This document shows, in pieces, positions 59,592 to 64,000 of a DNA stretch of 64,000 nt (positions are counted from its first letter, which is position 1; each line of letters opens with the position of its first letter). The DNA is from Methanosphaera sp. BMS (GTDB lineage: Archaea > Methanobacteriota > Methanobacteria > Methanobacteriales > Methanobacteriaceae). Position numbers and translations under genes: made by a program. The DNA lies in contig NZ_CP014213.1 in the NCBI RefSeq assembly GCF_003268005.1, forward strand, positions 1,674,001 to 1,738,000, in the 5' to 3' direction. The notes beneath the pieces are model-generated. The model made no database searches, had not been told where the DNA came from, and worked only from the letters and a program-made list of their open reading frames with translations.

Positions 59592-60655
59592 TATTTAATC
59601 CCCTTTCTTTTTTTAGCCGTTATTGCTACAAAAACATCTTCCAATGTTGGATCGTTAGTCTTTATGGAAGCTATGTTACCATCATTTTTTAGAATTGCCG
59701 TGACCACATCGTTGACTGACGTTTCAGAACGTTTTAGGTTGATGTTTAATCTTCCCTCTCCAATGTGTGAGACATCCCTTACAACATCCAAGTTTTCCAG
59801 TGCATTGATCATGTCAACATTGATATGGGATACCATCACGGTAATGAGTTCATCTTCACTTGTCAATGATGATTTAAGCTGGTTTATCTCTTCCAGGTTT
59901 TCATCATTGCCCTCCTGTTCCAATTCCAATATCATCTGTCTTATGTGGTTGTTGTTTTCTTCCTTGTTTTTAAGCAGCTGATCTTTCAGTCCCTGTGGAG
60001 TATTATTTGCCACAACCTTTCCTGAATCTATGATATTTATGGTATCACAGATTTTATCCACCTCATACATGTCATGTGAACAGAGTATGATTGAACGTCC
60101 TTCCTGGTTTAGTTCCACCATCAAATCCCATAATACCCTTTTTGTAGTTGGATCTAGTCCTACTGTCGGCTCATCCAGAAACAAAACATCAGGACTATGT
60201 ACCAAACTTGCCACTACCGATGTTTTTTGTTGCATTCCACCTGATAACTGTTTTACATATTTATCTTCGGCATATTTTATATCAACCAATTCCAGCAGGT
60301 CATCTATCTTTTTATCTTTGATTTTTTGATCTACATTATAGAAATCAGCACATAACTCTACATTTTCACGTACTGTCAAATCCTGATATAAACTCACCAA
60401 TTGCGGAACCATACCTATATGGTTTCTTACCTCATTGGCCTGAGTAGTCACGTCAAATCCTGCAACTGTTGCTTGCCCACTAGTTTTTGGTATGAGGCAG
60501 GTCAACATTTTTATTGTGGTCGTTTTTCCGGCACCATTCGGTCCCAATATCCCACCGATTGTTTTATCTTCAATAAACAAGTCCAAATTATCCACTGCCT
60601 TAAAACCGTTGTCATATACCTTTACCAGGTCATGAGTTTCTATAGCGTACTTCAT
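59591..60655 (-). CDS. ABC transporter ATPase (DrrA-like)
   Basis: The 354-residue ATPase has Walker A NGAGKTTTIKML near residue 40, signature LSGGMQQKT, Walker B VLFLDEPTVGLDP and the switch His in CSHDM. A C-terminal extension (about 235-350) has an acidic coiled segment KNKEENNNHIRQMILELEQE and an ACT-like end. The DrrA-type exporters carry such extensions. Its ATG overlaps the padR stop (ATGA), and the GGAGGTGATG ribosome binding site lies within the padR coding end, so translation is coupled. Confidence 0.9.
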   Translation of the reverse strand: MKYAIETHDLVKVYDNGFKAVDNLDLFIEDKTIGGILGPNGAGKTTTIKMLTCLIPKTSGQATVAGFDVTTQANEVRNHIGMVPQLVSLYQDLTVRENVELCADFYNVDQKIKDKKIDDLLELVDIKYAEDKYVKQLSGGMQQKTSVVASLVHSPDVLFLDEPTVGLDPTTKRVLWDLMVELNQEGRSIILCSHDMYEVDKICDTINIIDSGKVVANNTPQGLKDQLLKNKEENNNHIRQMILELEQEGNDENLEEINQLKSSLTSEDELITVMVSHINVDMINALENLDVVRDVSHIGEGRLNINLKRSETSVNDVVTAILKNDGNIASIKTNDPTLEDVFVAITAKKRKGIK

Positions 60656-61086
60656 CCAACATCACCTCCTTTTAAATTAAATGTTTTTTCATTAAACATC
60701 ATGTCATCCATAAAGGATATCAGATAATCATTATGAGGTTTTGATTTGATGCACTGCTTTAATGAGTTTAACATCATTATGCCCTCATCGGTTATCTCAT
60801 ACATCTTTACTTCATTTTTTCCATTTAATTCCATTGAGCTTTTTATAAGTCCCTCCTTTTCTAATGAATGTAATATGGGATATACTGTACTTCCATGTAT
60901 TACTTTCTTATTAGATAATGAGGAGATTGACTCGTTTAGTTTGGATATTATACCATAACCGTGAATCTTTTTTTGACTTATAATCCACAACAGGAATACA
61001 TTTCGCACACCTTTCAATAGTGCTTTTTCAAAGTTAGAATTATCCTGATAGTTTAAACCAGATTTATTATCATCATCCTCTTCCAA
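60652..61086 (-). CDS. PadR family transcriptional repressor
   Basis: The 144-residue regulator has an acidic N-terminal leader (about 1-25), then the PadR winged helix with HGYGIISKLNES, STVYPILHSLEKEGLI and the YEITDEG wing, and a helical dimer region. The start is a TTG at 61086 with GGGGG about 11 bases upstream. It is the first gene of the ABC exporter operon and probably represses it until an inducer binds. Direct repeats and a palindrome just upstream are candidate binding sites. Confidence 0.87.
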   Translation of the reverse strand: MEEDDDNKSGLNYQDNSNFEKALLKGVRNVFLLWIISQKKIHGYGIISKLNESISSLSNKKVIHGSTVYPILHSLEKEGLIKSSMELNGKNEVKMYEITDEGIMMLNSLKQCIKSKPHNDYLISFMDDMMFNEKTFNLKGGDVG

Positions 61087-61119
61087 AAAAATAATCCCCC
61101 TTTATAATGTTATGATAAT

Positions 61120-61184
61120 TACATATGTATAAAATATTATATGTATAAAATAATATATATAAAAAATTATATATATAATTTTTT
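61120..61184 (-). promoter_or_regulatory. candidate operator/promoter of the padR-ABC operon
   Basis: ATATGTATAAAATA occurs at 61123-61136 and again at 61139-61152, 16 bp apart, with a weaker third copy from about 61155. TACATATGTA (61120-61129) is a perfect palindrome of the ATGT/ACAT class often bound by PadR proteins. A 24-bp perfect A/T palindrome spans 61161-61184. These lie 35-100 bases upstream of the padR start and include TATA-like sequence. Confidence 0.45.
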
Positions 61185-61349
61185 AATAGGCCACCTTTGT
61201 CAAAAAATCCTTGAAAAAAAGTGGACATTTGCCATTAAAATTCATAATGGATATCCAAATATGTTTTAAAGAAAAAATATTAATCATACATCTATCAAAT
61301 ATATTCAACAGTAATATGAGAAAGACCTTAAAAAAGGATGTTGTGTTCT

Positions 61350-62459
61350 ATGACAAGTAAAGTTTTCTTTATGAGAATAACAGATGATGATGAAGATAAA
61401 GATAATGCGGCAAAATTAAATAAATTGTTTGACAAATCAGATTTCATAAACAATCTTGAGGAAGATGATAAGATAGCCATTAAGACTCATTTTGGTGAAA
61501 GAGGAAACAACACTTATCTAAATCCCGCGTTTTCACGGAAGATAGTGGATATATTGGAGCCGGCAAACGTGAAGGCATTTTTGACGGATACCAACACATT
61601 ATACCATCATTATAGAACAAATAGTGTGGATCATTTGGAAACTGCAAACAGGCATGGATACACCTATTCTGTGTTGAACGCACCTGTAATTATAGCCGAT
61701 GGGTTAAATGGAAATAATGAGGTTGAAGTTGAAATCGACCAGGATCTATTCAAAAAGGTAAAAATTGCGGGAGACATTTATGAAAGTGACGGGTTGATTG
61801 TATTAAGTCATTTTAAAGGCCACTGCATGTGCGGATTCGGTGGTGCTATTAAAAACTTGGCCATGGGATGTGCTTCAAGAAACGGTAAGAAAGATCAGCA
61901 CAAATTAGTAAAACCAATAATTTCAAAAGTCAGATGTCTTGCATGTAAAGTATGTGAACAGATGTGTCCTGAAGAGGCAATTACCGTTACATCACATGCC
62001 ATAATTGATAGCACAAAATGTATCGGATGTAATGATTGCATTGATGTTTGTCCTGCACATATCATTAAATTAAATAGATTAAACAGTGATGAATTTTGCA
62101 AAGCCCTAGCCGAATATGCCCTTGGCAGCATCATAAATAAAAAATTTAATAAAGTAGTTTATATAAACTTTTTAACAAACATCACTCCTGATTGTGATTG
62201 TAATAACTTCGAACAAAATAAAATGATTGACGATATAGGAATCTTGCTTAGCTATGATCCTGTTGCCATTGACAAAGCATCATATGATTTGGTTAACAGA
62301 CAGGAACATGGCTTGGATTCACTATTCGACTCAGATTATGTTTCGGGTGAGGATAAATTTAAGAGATTGTATAGAAATATTGACTCCACAATTCAACTTA
62401 AAGAAGCAGAAAAGTTAAGACTCGGAACACAAGATTATGAATTAATAGAAGTAATGTGA
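61350..62459 (+). CDS. DUF362 protein with two 4Fe-4S clusters
   Basis: The protein has an N-terminal DUF362 domain (about 1-185, with [13 protein letters not shown] and [18 protein letters not shown]), a ferredoxin insert with [12 protein letters not shown] and [12 protein letters not shown] (about 195-245), and a C-terminal DUF362 part ending near [12 protein letters not shown]. An ATG at 61338 lies in the ribosome binding region AAGGATG, so the ATG at 61350 (369 residues) is preferred. DUF362 proteins are redox proteins of unclear substrate. A MoxR ATPase gene begins 4 bases after its stop, so the pair is probably one operon. Confidence 0.85.
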   Translation: MTSKVFFMRITDDDEDKDNAAKLNKLFDKSDFINNLEEDDKIAIKTHFGERGNNTYLNPAFSRKIVDILEPANVKAFLTDTNTLYHHYRTNSVDHLETANRHGYTYSVLNAPVIIADGLNGNNEVEVEIDQDLFKKVKIAGDIYESDGLIVLSHFKGHCMCGFGGAIKNLAMGCASRNGKKDQHKLVKPIISKVRCLACKVCEQMCPEEAITVTSHAIIDSTKCIGCNDCIDVCPAHIIKLNRLNSDEFCKALAEYALGSIINKKFNKVVYINFLTNITPDCDCNNFEQNKMIDDIGILLSYDPVAIDKASYDLVNRQEHGLDSLFDSDYVSGEDKFKRLYRNIDSTIQLKEAEKLRLGTQDYELIEVM

Positions 62460-62463
62460 TAAT

Positions 62464-63309
62464 ATGAAAGAAATTGAAGAAATAAATGAGAAATTAGAAC
62501 AACATAATTACATATCTAATGATCAAATCAATACAACACTATTCTTAGCATTCGCCCTGAAAAAACCCATATTGATTGAAGGTCCACCTGGTACCGGTAA
62601 GACCGAACTTGCAAAGACAATTGCAGAATGTTTTGATAGAGATTTCTTCAGAATCCAATGTTATGAAGGAATTACTTTTGAACAGGTTGTTGGAGAATGG
62701 AATTATCAGAAACAACTGTTATATCTGGAGTTGGCCAGAGAAAATAAAGAGGACATGACAATATTTTCAAATGAATTCTTTATACAAAGACCGTTGTTAA
62801 CGGCTTTCAGTAACCCGAAAGATTCCGTTTTACTTATTGATGAAATAGACAAGGCAGATGAAGAATTGGAAAGTTTTTTATTACAGGCTTTGGGGGAAAA
62901 AGAGATAACCGTTAATGATTTGGATACTTTTGAATTGAAAAATGATTTGATTGTAGTGTTAACATCAAATGCACAAAGATCTTTACTTGATGAAACCAAG
63001 GACAGGTGTTTGTATTTATACATTGATTATCCTGAATATGACAGGGAAATAAATATTGTTAACAAGAGAGTTCCCCTTGCACAGGAAAATTTGGTAACTG
63101 AAATTGTTGAAAAAACTCAGAAAATCAGAAAACTGGATTTGAGTAAGAAACCTTCAATAAGGGCTACCGTTGATTGGGTCGAATCACTTATAGCATTAAA
63201 TCAGATACCTCCAACCAGGGAAGCTCTTGAAAATACATTAAACGTTATTGCAAAAAATGAGGATGATAAGGAAAAAATCATCAAGGAAGTTTTAAATAGA
63301 ATAATGTAA
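62464..63309 (+). CDS. MoxR-type AAA+ ATPase
   Basis: The 281-residue ATPase has Walker [10 protein letters not shown] (40-48), Walker [13 protein letters not shown] near 125, sensor 1 LTSNAQRSL and the arginine finger region [15 protein letters not shown]. MoxR proteins remodel or activate metalloenzymes, normally with a von Willebrand A partner; none is seen next to it, where the next gene is convergent. The ribosome binding site GTGAT spans the DUF362 stop, which couples the two genes. It may help mature a target of the DUF362 redox protein. Confidence 0.87.
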   Translation: MKEIEEINEKLEQHNYISNDQINTTLFLAFALKKPILIEGPPGTGKTELAKTIAECFDRDFFRIQCYEGITFEQVVGEWNYQKQLLYLELARENKEDMTIFSNEFFIQRPLLTAFSNPKDSVLLIDEIDKADEELESFLLQALGEKEITVNDLDTFELKNDLIVVLTSNAQRSLLDETKDRCLYLYIDYPEYDREINIVNKRVPLAQENLVTEIVEKTQKIRKLDLSKKPSIRATVDWVESLIALNQIPPTREALENTLNVIAKNEDDKEKIIKEVLNRIM

Positions 63310-63337
63310 TAGATTCTCATTATTTTATTAATTTTTC

Positions 63338-64000
63338 CTAACTTTCTTTTTTTACGACGTCAATCACCATATCTATAGATGAAATTACATAATCTGCCTG
63401 TGATACCAATCGTTTTGGCAGCAACTCTTTTTGTTGTAATGTTAAAATTCCAGTATCCGCTTTTTTTATAGCCAATATATCGTTTGTATGATTTCCCACC
63501 ATATATACATAGTATCCTTCTTTCTGTAACTTTTCAACAACTGACTCCTTGCAGTTGACATTACAAGTACTGTAAATATTGTTTTTAGCTATCTTTAAAA
63601 TGGATGCTATTTGGTTAAGTGAATGTTTATTGTCACCTGAAGCTATGTATATTTCAAAACCTTCGTCTTTCAAATAATTTATCACGTCTGATGTATATTT
63701 GAATAACAAACCACCGGCAGTATAGACATAAGTAATGATTCCGCTTTGACTATCTACGATTAATGCTGCACCACTTATTACTCGGACATCCCTAGTAAGC
63801 AAAACCTCATATGTCTCGAGGATATCTCTTATTTTTGCATCATCCTGTAATACGTCCAGTAACTCTTCATTGCTGACTTTTATCTGAGAGTAAGCTATTT
63901 CAAATGAAGAGTTAAATTTAAGCATATACTCTTTTATGGACATATCAGCATAGTCATATAATTCATCAACGGGTGTTTGAAATACAACTATAATATTTTT
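63338..64000 (-). CDS. HAD-like protein with degenerate active site (cut by window edge)
   Basis: The frame is open from the window edge; 201 residues follow the first internal ATG at 63943, and at least 19 more codons lie upstream (KNIIVVFQTPVDELYDYAD), so the true start is outside. The fold follows P-type-ATPase-like HAD phosphatases: first strand, IASGD (motif II), a Lys near VEKLQK and a VGNHTNDILAIKKADTGI end. The nucleophile position after IIVVF is Gln instead of Asp, and the motif IV GD is GN, so it is probably not a phosphatase. It may be a binding or regulatory relative. Confidence 0.65.
   Translation of the reverse strand, partial: KNIIVVFQTPVDELYDYADMSIKEYMLKFNSSFEIAYSQIKVSNEELLDVLQDDAKIRDILETYEVLLTRDVRVISGAALIVDSQSGIITYVYTAGGLLFKYTSDVINYLKDEGFEIYIASGDNKHSLNQIASILKIAKNNIYSTCNVNCKESVVEKLQKEGYYVYMVGNHTNDILAIKKADTGILTLQQKELLPKRLVSQADYVISSIDMVIDVVKKES

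Overview
The window is from a very AT-rich methanogenic archaeon of the order Methanobacteriales, most likely Methanosphaera. The evidence is a class I lysyl-tRNA synthetase, archaeal PurP, the NrpR nitrogen repressor with its operator in front of glnA, a formylmethanofuran dehydrogenase operon, Alba, Sec61-beta, TruD, a tRNA-Met intron at the archaeal position and a large Asn/Thr-rich adhesin-like protein. The genus is inferred from base composition and gene style; no database was consulted.

Left third (1-26.3 kb): housekeeping and energy metabolism. In order: thiC, trkA, class I lysS, a LysR-like regulator divergent from hxlB, the operon fwdG-D-B-A-C plus one small gene behind a paired inverted-repeat operator, purP, two tandem small ferredoxins, nrpR and glnA (with a GGAA-N6-TTCC operator), an intron-containing tRNA-Met, a sodium-coupled transporter, a second thiC, a Sec61-beta gene with a GTG start, a multipass membrane protein, a coiled-coil/repeat protein followed by the small subunit of phosphomevalonate dehydratase, and a copper ATPase locus. 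The copper locus is split into two frames at an A9 run in a way that predicts -1 frameshifting.

Middle (26.3-53.3 kb): surface biology. A 2.3 kb gene-poor stretch holds a cluster of a 10-bp motif, two ~250-bp direct repeats and a C11 tract, and leads into a 1464-residue secreted adhesin-like protein. After truD and two membrane proteins comes a polysaccharide locus: UDP-glucose dehydrogenase, a membrane GT-C-like protein, a WcaJ-type phosphoglycosyltransferase, two GT2 enzymes, a TagGH-like ABC exporter, two giant paralogous multidomain glycosyltransferases and, between these, an LCP-like DUF4012 protein. Together they look like a route for making a lipid-linked glycan, exporting it and attaching it to the cell surface.

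Right end (53.3-64 kb): a SAH/MTA/deoxyadenosine deaminase, a 2-isopropylmalate synthase family enzyme, Alba, a PadR-controlled ABC-2 transporter operon ending in a secreted beta-propeller protein, a DUF362 ferredoxin protein coupled to a MoxR-type ATPase, and a HAD-like protein cut by the window edge that has lost catalytic residues.

The observations most worth checking are the copA frameshift, the paired operators in front of fwd, apparent non-AUG starts for nrpR and the DUF1616 gene, the scaffold-like repeat protein, and the repeats and C11 tract upstream of the adhesin gene.
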